Shown here piece by piece: positions 25,480-33,183 of a stretch of 35,622 bases of DNA (position 1 is its first letter; each line of letters begins with the position of its first letter). The stretch covers positions 1 to 35,622 of the forward strand of contig REDP01000202.1 of assembly GCA_007693455.1 (NCBI GenBank), in the 5' to 3' direction. A program made the translations under genes and the position numbers. The notes beneath the pieces are model-generated. The model was given only the letters and a program-made list of their open reading frames with translations, had not been told where the DNA came from and did no database searches. The DNA comes from Planctomycetota bacterium. Its GTDB lineage: Bacteria; Planctomycetota; UBA11346.

Positions 25480-25772
25480 AACAGCATCTAGCATCCTCCA
25501 TGCCATAGTTGAGCAGCCGGGCCATGTCACGCAAAATGTTTACAGTAAGCACTTTGTATATATTGGGGCTTGTGGAGCGGATGGCTTTCCGGTCATTATG
25601 ACCAAGTTGATTCTGGAGGCCTGTCACTCTGCTTGGGGCGCTATCCAGGGATTGCCATGGCGCTACACTGACAATGATGATCCCTTGCTGGGGTTGTGTT
25701 TGTATGAGAACGCGGGCTATGAGAGATCGGAGCCCGCGCGCCTGTGTTACCCTAGGTGGTGAGGAGGGGGCC
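25480..25772. promoter_or_regulatory. Divergent intergenic region between the receiver gene and pdxH
   Basis: A 293-bp spacer that must drive the receiver-dnaK-groES genes leftward and pdxH rightward. An AT-rich patch TTTACAGTAAGCACTTTG plus TATATATTGG (about 25549-25566) is the most promoter-like part, but I cannot assign spacing with confidence. I see no heat-shock operator (CIRCE) and no supportable gene. Confidence 0.35.
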
Positions 25773-26414
25773 ATGAGCCTTGCAGATATGCGTCGAGACT
25801 ATTGTCATGGAGCCTTAGTGGAACATGCGGCTGGTGATGATCCCATAGCCCTGTTCGCGCGCTGGTTTTCCGATGCGGTTGATGCCGAAGTCAAAGAGCC
25901 CAATGCCTGCGTTCTGGCAACCGTTGCTGATAACGGGTGTCCTTCTGCTCGGGTGGTACTATGTAAGGGCTTTGATGATGATGGCTGGAGGTTTTTCACC
26001 AATTTAGAAAGTCGAAAAGCCCTCGATCTGCATCGCCATCCCCACGCTGCGCTATGTTTTCATTGGCACGAGCTTGAGCGACAAGTGCGTATTGAAGGAC
26101 CCGTAAGCGTGGTCGATCGTGAGGCCGTACAGGCGTATTTTCATTCGCGCCCACGTACCAGCCAGCTGGGAGCTTGGGCATCTCCGCAAAGCCGAGAGAT
26201 CGCCAGTCGTGAGGCCTTAGAAGAGACTTTTGGCTCATTTGCCGCCGTGCATGCGCGCGGAGAGATCCCCGTCCCACCCCATTGGGGGGGCTTTGTGGTG
26301 CACCCACAACGTATTGAATTTTGGCAGGGCCGGCCTTCTCGTCTCCACGACCGCCTGCAGTACCAGCGTAAGACAGCAGACAGCTCTTGGCAGCGAGTAC
26401 GTCTTGCACCATAG
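25773..26414 (+). CDS. pdxH: Pyridoxamine 5'-phosphate oxidase
   Basis: PdxH uses FMN and O2 to oxidise pyridoxine or pyridoxamine 5'-phosphate to pyridoxal 5'-phosphate. The 213-residue protein (E. coli 218) begins MSLADMRRDY, has the FMN-binding segment SARVVLCKGFDDDGWRFFTN, and ends with the family signature RIEFWQGRPSRLHDRL followed by WQRVRLAP. The start at 25773 has a very strong Shine-Dalgarno, GAGGAGG, about 5-6 nt away. An earlier in-frame ATG at 25674 is rejected. Copy D of the mobile terminator begins about 20 bp after the stop. Confidence 0.96.
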   Translation: MSLADMRRDYCHGALVEHAAGDDPIALFARWFSDAVDAEVKEPNACVLATVADNGCPSARVVLCKGFDDDGWRFFTNLESRKALDLHRHPHAALCFHWHELERQVRIEGPVSVVDREAVQAYFHSRPRTSQLGAWASPQSREIASREALEETFGSFAAVHARGEIPVPPHWGGFVVHPQRIEFWQGRPSRLHDRLQYQRKTADSSWQRVRLAP

Positions 26415-26435
26415 TTCTTTCGGCCGTTTAAGTGG

Positions 26436-26575
26436 TATGCCGCGCTGGAGCTTGTCCCGGGATCGCCGATCTCCTGATCGGCCGGCAAAAACGACCTGAA
26501 TAGGGCGCTTTTTGCGTTAAAAGTATGCACCGCGAAGCGGGCATTCCTTTTCCAGACAAGCTTTGCGCCGCTCTG
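26436..26575 (+). mobile_element. MITE-like repeat with bidirectional terminator hairpin, copy D (diverged left end)
   Basis: This copy of about 140 bp lies between pdxH and the hibernation-factor gene. The right terminal repeat ACAAGCTTTGCGCCGC is intact, but the left end (CCGCGCTGGAGCTTGTCC) has changed, and I find no flanking direct repeat, so the copy looks older. The hairpins are well kept: GCCGATC/GATCGGC at 26465-26482 and CGACCT-GAAT-AGGGCG at 26492-26507. The second is bracketed by AAAAA and TTTTT, the clearest bidirectional terminator of the set. It would end pdxH transcription. Confidence 0.88.
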
Positions 26576-26726
26576 TGTGGGGGTTGGTGCTCGTTGTTGC
26601 TTTGGCGTCAGTAATCGCCATTCTCATTAGGTCAGCGGCCCTGCTCTATTGCAGTCGCTGGTAGTGAATAACCGGCACGGAGCATGGAGCTTTGTGCCAT
26701 AGCCCAATAAAGGACAAAGGACGCAC

Positions 26727-27050
26727 ATGCACATCCAATTTAACACTGATAGTAGCATTGAAGGTCGTGATACCCTGTTTGCATCATTTCGACCTGACAT
26801 AGAAAAGACTTTGGAACGGTTCAGTGAGCATCTGACCCGCCTGGAGATCCATGTCAGTGATGTTAATGGTGACAAAAAGGCTGATGATGATGTGCATTGC
26901 ACCCTCGAAGCACGTCGCGAGGGGAAAAAGCCCAATGTGGTCACTAACCAAGCGGCAAATCCCCGGCAAGCGGTGTTGGGGGCAGTTGACAAGTTAAAGC
27001 GTTCGCTGGAAAGCGACTTGGGCCGGGAGCGTGATAAGGCCCGCCGTTAG
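26727..27050 (+). CDS. Ribosome hibernation-promoting factor family protein (short HPF/RaiA)
   Basis: A 107-residue protein of the S30AE/HPF family, which binds the 30S subunit in slow growth and blocks or dimerises ribosomes. The start MHIQFNTDSS at 26727 follows AAAGGA by 5 nt. The family pattern is visible: amphipathic helix RPDIEKTLERF, central strands RLEIHVSDVNG and VHCTLEARR, and C-terminal helix AVLGAVDKLKRSLESDLG with a basic tail. The C-terminal dimerisation domain of long HPF is absent. It sits next to a tRNA and the small basic protein gene, a translation-related neighbourhood. Confidence 0.87.
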   Translation: MHIQFNTDSSIEGRDTLFASFRPDIEKTLERFSEHLTRLEIHVSDVNGDKKADDDVHCTLEARREGKKPNVVTNQAANPRQAVLGAVDKLKRSLESDLGRERDKARR

Positions 27051-27078
27051 GGCTGTGCCCCTGATCGCACCAAGACAA

Positions 27079-27096
27079 TAGCCGTTGGCTGTTTTT
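27079..27096 (+). terminator. Weak intrinsic terminator after the HPF gene
   Basis: The short stem AGCC-GTT-GGCT (extendable by a wobble and an A-T pair) is followed by GTTTTT. It lies 29 nt after the HPF stop codon. The stem is short, so termination would be partial. A much stronger inverted repeat follows at 27103. Confidence 0.4.
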
Positions 27097-27102
27097 GCTT
27101 GA

Positions 27103-27134
27103 GAACCATGCCCGCGCTTGCGCGGGCATGGTTC
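27103..27134. other. Perfect 32-nt inverted repeat between the HPF and tRNA-Arg genes
   Basis: The arms GAACCATGCCCGCGC and GCGCGGGCATGGTTC are exact complements separated by TT, giving about 13-14 bp with a small loop. No T-run follows on either strand. It may protect the HPF message 3' end, help the weak terminator just upstream, or bind protein as DNA. Confidence 0.65.
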
Positions 27135-27246
27135 ATATGTCACGCCCTGCACTATTCTAGTGATTCTAGTGACTGCCAAGAGACATCGACTTGCATGATG
27201 CATTGGCTGAGTCAACCTGTGCATCCCTCGCATGCATACCATGTAT

Positions 27247-27318
27247 GGCCCTGTAGCTTAGCGGAAGAGCACTGGTTTCCTAAACCGGAGGTCGCAGGTT
27301 CGAATCCTGCCAGGGTCG
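27247..27318 (+). tRNA. tRNA-Arg, anticodon CCT (reads AGG)
   Basis: The cloverleaf is complete. The acceptor stem GGCCCTG pairs with CAGGGTC (one G-U pair), the D arm is GCTT/GAGC, and the anticodon arm CTGGT/ACCGG encloses loop TTCCTAA with anticodon CCT. The variable loop is AGGTC, and the T arm GCAGG-TTCGAAT-CCTGC carries the standard loop. The discriminator base is G and the CCA end is not encoded. It lies between the hibernation-factor gene and the small basic protein gene on the same strand. Confidence 0.96.
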
Positions 27319-27473
27319 TTGGCTTAGCAGCAAAGCGTTTCTCTGGGGCGCTGGAGAAGATGATTGCATTTATTGATTTTCCCCCACCATGCCGCAGCTC
27401 AAGCACGCGGTGTGGGGGACGTGTTGTAAGTCCAGTGCCCACTGCAGTGAGCATTTTTAGAAAGGGATAAGCG

Positions 27474-27635
27474 ATGAGTACCCACTCCAGTTTTTCAAGC
27501 GGAAGCGGACTTTCCAAGCATCGTAATGTTCTTACCCGCGCTGAGCGCATTGAGCGCCTCAAAGCCGAGAACCGTTGGGACCGCAGTAAGGGCATCACGG
27601 GCCTGCCCAAGGTGCGCAGCATTAAGATGGCCTAA
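27474..27635 (+). CDS. Small basic protein of the PVC-bacteria family (TIGR04137 type)
   Basis: A 53-residue, strongly basic protein starting at ATG 27474 behind GAAAGGGA. The core KHRNVLTRAERIERLK, then RW, then GLPKVRSIK matches my memory of the small basic protein family found in Verrucomicrobia, Planctomycetes and Chlamydiae, thought from its size and charge to contact RNA or ribosomes. The function is unproven. The position directly after a tRNA and a ribosome hibernation factor fits a translation role. It ends before a perfect terminator hairpin. The assignment is from pattern memory, without a search. Confidence 0.85.
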   Translation: MSTHSSFSSGSGLSKHRNVLTRAERIERLKAENRWDRSKGITGLPKVRSIKMA

Positions 27636-27650
27636 ACGGCCTTGATTGCT

Positions 27651-27668
27651 GCCGCTGTGCACAGCGGC
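27651..27668. other. 18-bp perfect palindrome after the small basic protein gene
   Basis: GCCGCTGTG directly abuts its own complement CACAGCGGC, 15 nt after the stop codon. It can be extended by one T/A pair. There is no loop, so as RNA it would form a shorter stem. It may be a protein-binding site or help RNA 3'-end folding. Confidence 0.5.
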
Positions 27669-27732
27669 ATAGCTGTGTAGTGGCGAACTTTCGCCCTATT
27701 CGCTGTCCTTTAAGAGAGTTCTTCACCATGCG

Positions 27733-27764
27733 AAATCCCGATTGCTCTGCAATCGGGATTTTAT
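27733..27764 (+). terminator. Strong intrinsic terminator (probably bidirectional)
   Basis: The 13-bp stem AAATCCCGATTGC / GCAATCGGGATTT with loop TCT is followed by a short T-rich tail (TTATA). It lies about 100 nt after the small basic protein gene and 46 nt beyond the end of the leftward exported-protein gene, so it could serve both. Read leftward the tail is only TTT from the stem itself. Confidence 0.85.
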
Positions 27765-27809
27765 ATCGTTAGGTCGCATGGGGGCGTTGGGAGGTGGCTG
27801 CATGGTTGT

Positions 27810-29273
27810 TTATTGCCATAGTAGGACAACGCCGCGCTCTTCCAATCGATAGGAGAGCCCAGCCAGACGTTCAAACCAGCCAAGGAGTTGGTTTCCGGTC
27901 ATGCCCTCACCACTGAGATTGAGCGGCAGGGTAGAAAGCGGTTCGGCGCTCTGATCGAGGTGCCAGTTGAGTTCCGAGAGTTGATTGAGGGCGGCAACCA
28001 CATCGTCTAACGGGACATCATTAAAAGCAAAGCGGATCTGTTGTTCAAGATTGCTCTGCAGCGCTGCGCGCCAATCATCAGTGGTGGTAGGTTCTGGCTC
28101 TGGTTCTTGCAGAGCTAACGGTAGCGTGACACCTGGCGCAAGGGTTGCCAGATAGTGACTATTGGCACTGAGGTATCGGACTTGAGCCGCATACGCGCTG
28201 CTCTTATCACCAAGGCGGAAATGCTGCCACGCCTGCCGCTGCATGCTACCACTGGCAACCTGACCGCCATTGATGGCTATCGCCCACTGTCCACCCGTTG
28301 CCACCACCTGCAGATAGTGCGGTCCAGTGCCAAGCTGGTAGCCCAGATCGATGCCATTGCCTTTAATGGTTACATCACCGTTATCGTTCCAGGATACGGT
28401 GATCCCGGATCCTCCAGCCTGTCGGCTAACCGTTGCTTGTCCGCTGTGTCCCTGGTTGGCAACAATTTCCATACTCCAGTGGGCTAATGGTATGGGGAAT
28501 TGCCAGCTGGTGGCGCTGTTGCTAGTGAGCGTGTCCTGATCATTACTGCGGCTGATTGATCCAGATAGAGGTGGGGTATAGCCAGCCTCGCAGCTTAAAA
28601 GGCCATATTCTAAAAGGTATCGATCGACTGGGTTGAGCCAATTGCGACTGTCGGGATTTGGGCGGATGCCGGCCTGCTTGGCCTCAGCCGGAAAATAAAA
28701 GGCCAGAATGGGATCCACCAAGGCCTTCATCTCGGCATCGCTGCGTAGGCGCACTAAACTTCGAATAAAAGTCCGAGTGCTGTTGGTGTTGGCCCGTGTG
28801 TAGGAACGCACTGCCGATTGTGCCACAGCAATCACATCGCTGGTCTTTGGGTAGAGTTGCTCGTGAATAATACGTACGAGGTCTCGGTTATCTGGTGGCG
28901 GTGGAGCTTGTTTGGGGGCGAACTGCAGTCGCTGATTGAGGGGGAGATCGATTTCATGCTCATCGAAAATCGTGCGCGCGGCAGCATGACGTGGATTCAG
29001 GCTGAGTAAATGCCAGGCGACATAGATCTGATCGTCCGCGCTTTCAGCCGCGTTGAGATACTGACTCAGATCGACGGCCGCCTGCATGGCTTGGCGGTTG
29101 CGAAATTGTTCCAATTCATTGCGCCCACGCATAAAGGCGCGCTCAAGATCGTGCTCAAAACGCTCTACGAGCCGTTCGATCTGAGCCGACCCCTGCTGAG
29201 CCATAAGAGGCTGCAGGGCAGCGAGGTGGATTGCTCCCAGGAGGGCGAGAAAGGTGACAATCCGATACAGCAT
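27810..29273 (-). CDS. Exported protein with a C-terminal STN-like domain
   Basis: A 487-residue protein with a clear signal peptide (MLYRIVTFLALLGAIHLAAL, cleavage near residue 25). Residues 26-220 are mostly helical. Residues about 230-385 look like a beta-sandwich of the LamG or concanavalin type (SMEIVANQG, GPHYLQVVATGGQWAIAING). The last 79 residues fit an STN domain (IRFAFNDVPLDDVVAALNQL, LPLNLSGEGMTGNQLLGWF, LSYRLEERGVVLLW), the fold at the N-terminus of secretins and TonB receptors. Here it is at the end, with no secretin or barrel domain following. The start has GGAG 6 nt away. It follows the 920-residue membrane protein gene by 98 bp and is probably in the same operon. The function is unknown. 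Confidence 0.78.
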   Translation of the reverse strand: MLYRIVTFLALLGAIHLAALQPLMAQQGSAQIERLVERFEHDLERAFMRGRNELEQFRNRQAMQAAVDLSQYLNAAESADDQIYVAWHLLSLNPRHAAARTIFDEHEIDLPLNQRLQFAPKQAPPPPDNRDLVRIIHEQLYPKTSDVIAVAQSAVRSYTRANTNSTRTFIRSLVRLRSDAEMKALVDPILAFYFPAEAKQAGIRPNPDSRNWLNPVDRYLLEYGLLSCEAGYTPPLSGSISRSNDQDTLTSNSATSWQFPIPLAHWSMEIVANQGHSGQATVSRQAGGSGITVSWNDNGDVTIKGNGIDLGYQLGTGPHYLQVVATGGQWAIAINGGQVASGSMQRQAWQHFRLGDKSSAYAAQVRYLSANSHYLATLAPGVTLPLALQEPEPEPTTTDDWRAALQSNLEQQIRFAFNDVPLDDVVAALNQLSELNWHLDQSAEPLSTLPLNLSGEGMTGNQLLGWFERLAGLSYRLEERGVVLLWQ

Positions 29274-29371
29274 AATAACTCCAGTCTATGAATTCATGGT
29301 ATCGCCAAACATGCTACCGTATAGTCATCTATATGTGGCGAAAACCCTCACAGTGGTGCGCTGTGGTGTGC

Positions 29372-32134
29372 CTAGCGCATACTGTCCTGCATACGGTAGC
29401 GAAGTTCTTGATAGGCATCGCGCAGGAGGTCGATGGAGCGTTGCCGATGGCCAGTGGCAAAGCGATGGTAATCAATGGCTTTTGCCGCCCGTAGATCAAT
29501 GACTGGGATGCCGGCAAAGCGGCTATCCTTGTCGAGCATTTCAAGGAGGTCGTTCCACAAGTCTTCAACCAGTGTTTGATGCTGTTCGTTGACCTTGCTG
29601 GGACCAAGCACCACAACCGGCAGGAAATTACTGCGCTGGGCTTCTTCTAAGAGTTTCTTCCAGAAGTTTTCCAGGGCCTGCTGGGGAGTAAGGCCGGTGG
29701 GAAATTCAATGCCAGCAGTCATCACCATTACAATCGAATGCTGCACGAGATCGCGGTCCATGTATTCGTAGACGAATTCTCTATTAAGGGCAGGGTCGTA
29801 CATATGGATATTGACCACCGCACCATTCGGCAAGGCTTCGATATCGAGGAGCTCGGCAAGGGCTGCCCGCATATCGGTGCGCCACTGGTTGTTAATTTGC
29901 GGTCCAGCCAGGATACGGATGGCATCGGGATTGATGTTGCGTCTGCGTAGCTCCTCGCCAGGTGGGTGGCGTGGGCGGATAAGTGGACGCGGGAGGAGAT
30001 GTTCCTCTTGTTCATCGGCATCAGTGAGCGGATGCACCGCGACTTCGGCGAGCAGGAGAGGCCAACCAGTATAGTCTTCATCGGTGATGGTGATGCTGGT
30101 GATTTGGCGCGGATCAAAGGCGCGGCGCCGCGGCGCCTCCTCGGCGTCATTGACCGCGATGGCTCGTTTAAGCCACTGCGATGGAATGGGTACCTGGAGT
30201 CGCTGCCATTGAGTGGGGTGCAGTAAGGGTATGCGAATACTTTCTGGGGCATCAAGGCCATGGCTATCGTGCAGGCGCACATTTATGCCGCTGCGTCTGT
30301 TGCCCGTGGTGCGGTATGAATGGATATAGAGGGATAGGTACTGCTGGCTGGCGTCCAAGCCTTTGGCAAGTTGATAATGCAGGCGCCGGCTGCTTTGCGA
30401 GAGACGTTCCCCCGGAATGGATTCGGCGGCGTATTGTCCTGTGTTGACAGAGAGCTCTTGAGCAATTTGGGTTAAAATATTGCCAGTTTGACCCGGCAGC
30501 CATAGATCTCTTATCGTATAGTGGTCGCCATCGGGTACATTAGGGCCAAAGGTAAAGGATTGCAGTTGCAGCTGAGGGGCCTCGGGCTCAGGCGCTGGTA
30601 CATAGGTCCAGGGTATGGCGGATGGTCGCCCTACGCCAAGGGCGTCATCTGGGTCCTCAAGACGGGCATCAGCAATCAGAAAGCGGCGCAGGCCCCAGCG
30701 CTGATCCTGATCCCGGGTGACAAACGAGAGAATGATATCTTGGGCAAGCGTGGTTGCCTCTGGGTCAAGATCCTCGTCTGCAATGTGGATGGTTCCCTCA
30801 ACGGGTAGCCAGCGATAGGTATTGCCCAAGGTTGCGGCGGTGGCGCTGAGTTGCGTGCTACCTGCACGGCCGCTGATGGTGGCGTGCTCATCCAGGCAAC
30901 GGGCTTCCAGCCATATGCGCCAGTTACCCGGAGGCAGGTCAACAGATCGCCGTAGTCCGGTAATGGATTTATGTTGATTAATGGTCATGGGACTTCGACT
31001 GACGATACGCCAGTCATCGCCGAAATCGCTATAGCGAAGCATGTGCTCGGCGGGGCTGACCCATAGCTGGAGATCTCTGGGATCGAGTGGTGGAGTGGGA
31101 TCGATCTGGGATATCTCGGGATTGGTGATAATATCCTGGCTGAGATCATCACTCACGGACGCATCGCTGGACATGACATCTTCATCTGTCCCATCATCTG
31201 CTACGACTGCGGCAATGTCATCGTTTTCGGTCACCGTATCATCCTGGCTTACCGGGTCCTCCTCAGAAACATTGGCTGTAGGAGGTTGGGGAGGCTGCTC
31301 AAGGTCGCGCAGTTGGGCCATAAGACGTTGTTCTTGATTACGTAAGGGATCAAGACGAGGCTCATGGCTGGGTAATGGGGTGCGCTGGAGGGCGTTGCGG
31401 GCCTCGCTGATGGCATAGCCCGCTAGCGCCGCGCGCGCCGCTTCCAGATCCTGCTGTTTACGGATCTGCAAACGACCCAAGAGTTCCCATACCAATGGGT
31501 CATCAGCATCAAGGCGATTACGCGCTTGGGCCCATGCTGCTAAGAGATCATCTTCGGCAGCGGAACGGATTTCATCGCGTAGCGATGATGCGGGGTCTGC
31601 GACTTCCCCGGTGCTATCCTCAGGAGTCGTTACTGCGTCTCTGGGTTGCTTGGGCGCATCCGAAGCCATGCGACTGGCCATAAAGGCAATCACCATCAGT
31701 GCGGCCAAGGCAATGGGCCAATACCGTAGTATGCGTTGGCGACGGGTGCGCCCCACTGCTTCGGCGGCAGCCTGCTGGGCTTCATGGCGATGCGATACGG
31801 TGCGTGTGCGATTGGGGAGCAGTGGCGGATTGTAGTCACTGCCAGTGAGGATGTGATGACGGTGACGGAGAATATTGGAGGAGGTGGAGAAGGTGAAACA
31901 CTGGCTTTGCGGACGGCGGGGGTCTGGGACACGGTAGGTCGTGGAATCCAGCCCACGCATGGCGCGGAGCTGATTGATTTTGAGTTGGGCATCACTGGGC
32001 AGGGTGTCAACGCATACGGGACAGGTCAGCTTGCCATTCACCCGCACTGCCAAGCCTTGGCGTACCTCAGCTTCAGTCACTGGGGCTCCGCAGTGATCGC
32101 ACGGCGTTGTTGCTGGTGCGGGGATATCGCTCAT
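29372..32134 (-). CDS. Large membrane-anchored protein: zinc ribbon, TM helix, acidic linker, beta domains, possible degenerate hydrolase domain
   Basis: A 920-residue protein I do not recognise as a whole. Cys pairs C12/C15 and C38/C41 (CDHC...CPVC) form a likely zinc ribbon at the cytoplasmic N-terminus. One membrane helix lies at about 138-157 (YWPIALAALMVIAFMASRM). An acidic, low-complexity linker rich in D, E, S and P follows to about 345. Next come two beta-sandwich-like regions typical of surface proteins. The last 180 residues (from about 740, IRILAGPQINNQW) have the strand-helix rhythm of an SGNH hydrolase, including a late RFATGHRQRS, but the catalytic Ser and Asn blocks are not seen, so activity is doubtful. 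It is likely co-transcribed with the STN-domain gene downstream. Confidence 0.72.
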   Translation of the reverse strand: MSDIPAPATTPCDHCGAPVTEAEVRQGLAVRVNGKLTCPVCVDTLPSDAQLKINQLRAMRGLDSTTYRVPDPRRPQSQCFTFSTSSNILRHRHHILTGSDYNPPLLPNRTRTVSHRHEAQQAAAEAVGRTRRQRILRYWPIALAALMVIAFMASRMASDAPKQPRDAVTTPEDSTGEVADPASSLRDEIRSAAEDDLLAAWAQARNRLDADDPLVWELLGRLQIRKQQDLEAARAALAGYAISEARNALQRTPLPSHEPRLDPLRNQEQRLMAQLRDLEQPPQPPTANVSEEDPVSQDDTVTENDDIAAVVADDGTDEDVMSSDASVSDDLSQDIITNPEISQIDPTPPLDPRDLQLWVSPAEHMLRYSDFGDDWRIVSRSPMTINQHKSITGLRRSVDLPPGNWRIWLEARCLDEHATISGRAGSTQLSATAATLGNTYRWLPVEGTIHIADEDLDPEATTLAQDIILSFVTRDQDQRWGLRRFLIADARLEDPDDALGVGRPSAIPWTYVPAPEPEAPQLQLQSFTFGPNVPDGDHYTIRDLWLPGQTGNILTQIAQELSVNTGQYAAESIPGERLSQSSRRLHYQLAKGLDASQQYLSLYIHSYRTTGNRRSGINVRLHDSHGLDAPESIRIPLLHPTQWQRLQVPIPSQWLKRAIAVNDAEEAPRRRAFDPRQITSITITDEDYTGWPLLLAEVAVHPLTDADEQEEHLLPRPLIRPRHPPGEELRRRNINPDAIRILAGPQINNQWRTDMRAALAELLDIEALPNGAVVNIHMYDPALNREFVYEYMDRDLVQHSIVMVMTAGIEFPTGLTPQQALENFWKKLLEEAQRSNFLPVVVLGPSKVNEQHQTLVEDLWNDLLEMLDKDSRFAGIPVIDLRAAKAIDYHRFATGHRQRSIDLLRDAYQELRYRMQDSMR

Positions 32135-32205
32135 GGTGTCCCGCCTTTCCTGCCCCGCATGAGGGTCTCAGACTGCGGCTTGCAAGCCAACACAAGCATG
32201 CATCC

Positions 32206-32958
32206 CTAGAGCACTTTCATGTGGAATCCGCCATCGACATTGATGACTTCTCCAGTGGAAAAGGGGAAGTCTCCGCGGGCTATGGCGCGTACCGCACGAC
32301 CGATATCCTCGGGCTGTCCCCAGCGCTTGATCGGGCTTAAACCCTCGGCTATGAGGCGGTCATACTTTTCTTTCACCGCGCCAGTCATATCGGTGGCAAT
32401 AACCCCGGGACGAACTTCATAGACGCGAATGTCATCATCGGCCAGACGGGCAGCAAAGAGGCTGGTCATCATTCCCAGGCCAGCTTTACTTATGCAGTAA
32501 TCGCCACGGTTGACTGAAGCGGCATAGGCGCTTAGGGAGGAAATGTTTATAATTTGGCCACGTTGGGGCTGCTGCAGCATCTGCCGTGCAACTGCCTGGG
32601 TAAGAAAGTAGGGACCTTTGAGGTTTACGGTTATGAGTTTGTCGAATGAGTCTTCGTCCGCTTCGAGAATATCGGCACGTACACTAGGAGCGATACCAGC
32701 ATTATTAACCAATAGCTCTATGGCCCCAGTCCATTCCAGAGTGGCGTCAAGGAGCTTCTGACGGTCTTCGGCCTTACTCACATCACCTTGCACGGCAATG
32801 GCCTGGCCGCCAGCTGCAACAACGGCAGCGCAGGTGTCCTCAGCGGCTTGCTGATTACCGCAGTAGTTGACGACTACGTGCCAGCCGTCTTCTCCCAATT
32901 GAATAGCGATACCGCGGCCAATGCCACGTGAAGAACCAGTAACCAGAGCGGTGGGCAT
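32206..32958 (-). CDS. Short-chain dehydrogenase, FabG-like 3-oxoacyl-ACP reductase
   Basis: A 250-residue classical SDR enzyme. The cofactor loop [10 protein letters not shown] is at the N-terminus, NNAG is at the end of strand 4, the catalytic Ser is in INISSLS, and the Tyr-Lys pair is in DYCISKAG. The C-terminal [14 protein letters not shown] is usual for FabG. The residue pattern after the first strand suggests NADPH, as in FabG. Many paralogues of this family act on other substrates, so fabG is not asserted. The start at 32958 follows GAGGAG by 8 nt. It is divergent from tkt and lies 71 bp ahead of the 920-residue protein gene. Confidence 0.88.
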   Translation of the reverse strand: MPTALVTGSSRGIGRGIAIQLGEDGWHVVVNYCGNQQAAEDTCAAVVAAGGQAIAVQGDVSKAEDRQKLLDATLEWTGAIELLVNNAGIAPSVRADILEADEDSFDKLITVNLKGPYFLTQAVARQMLQQPQRGQIINISSLSAYAASVNRGDYCISKAGLGMMTSLFAARLADDDIRVYEVRPGVIATDMTGAVKEKYDRLIAEGLSPIKRWGQPEDIGRAVRAIARGDFPFSTGEVINVDGGFHMKVL

Positions 32959-33183
32959 GTAAGAAGCTCCTCAAGCAAAGTCGTGATAATGATAAAATGA
33001 TAAGGTTGTCGTGGGGCGGCGCCTGTCCAGAGCGACTCGGCCCCAAGATTTTGTGGTGGATCACCAGCCTACTCCTTGTCTTGGCGTTGACGACTTCATA
33101 GTGTGCGCTTTGCCGTGGGCAGCAGTGTGTCGCGCCTTTCGGCATTTCGAGCCATGAGACCACCGTAATTGAGGAGATCGCGC
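32959..33183. promoter_or_regulatory. Divergent intergenic region between the SDR gene and transketolase
   Basis: A 225-bp spacer with an AT-rich patch (GATAATGATAAAATGATAAGG) near the SDR gene and a possible tkt promoter TTGTCT-(17)-TAGTGT around 33080-33108. Both are weak matches. The tkt Shine-Dalgarno GAGGAG is at 33171-33176. Nothing else is recognisable. Confidence 0.3.

Noticed and set aside
32206-32958. Firm naming of the SDR gene as fabG
   Set aside because: Motifs fit FabG, but no fatty-acid synthesis genes (acpP, fabD, fabF) are adjacent and many SDR paralogues look alike.
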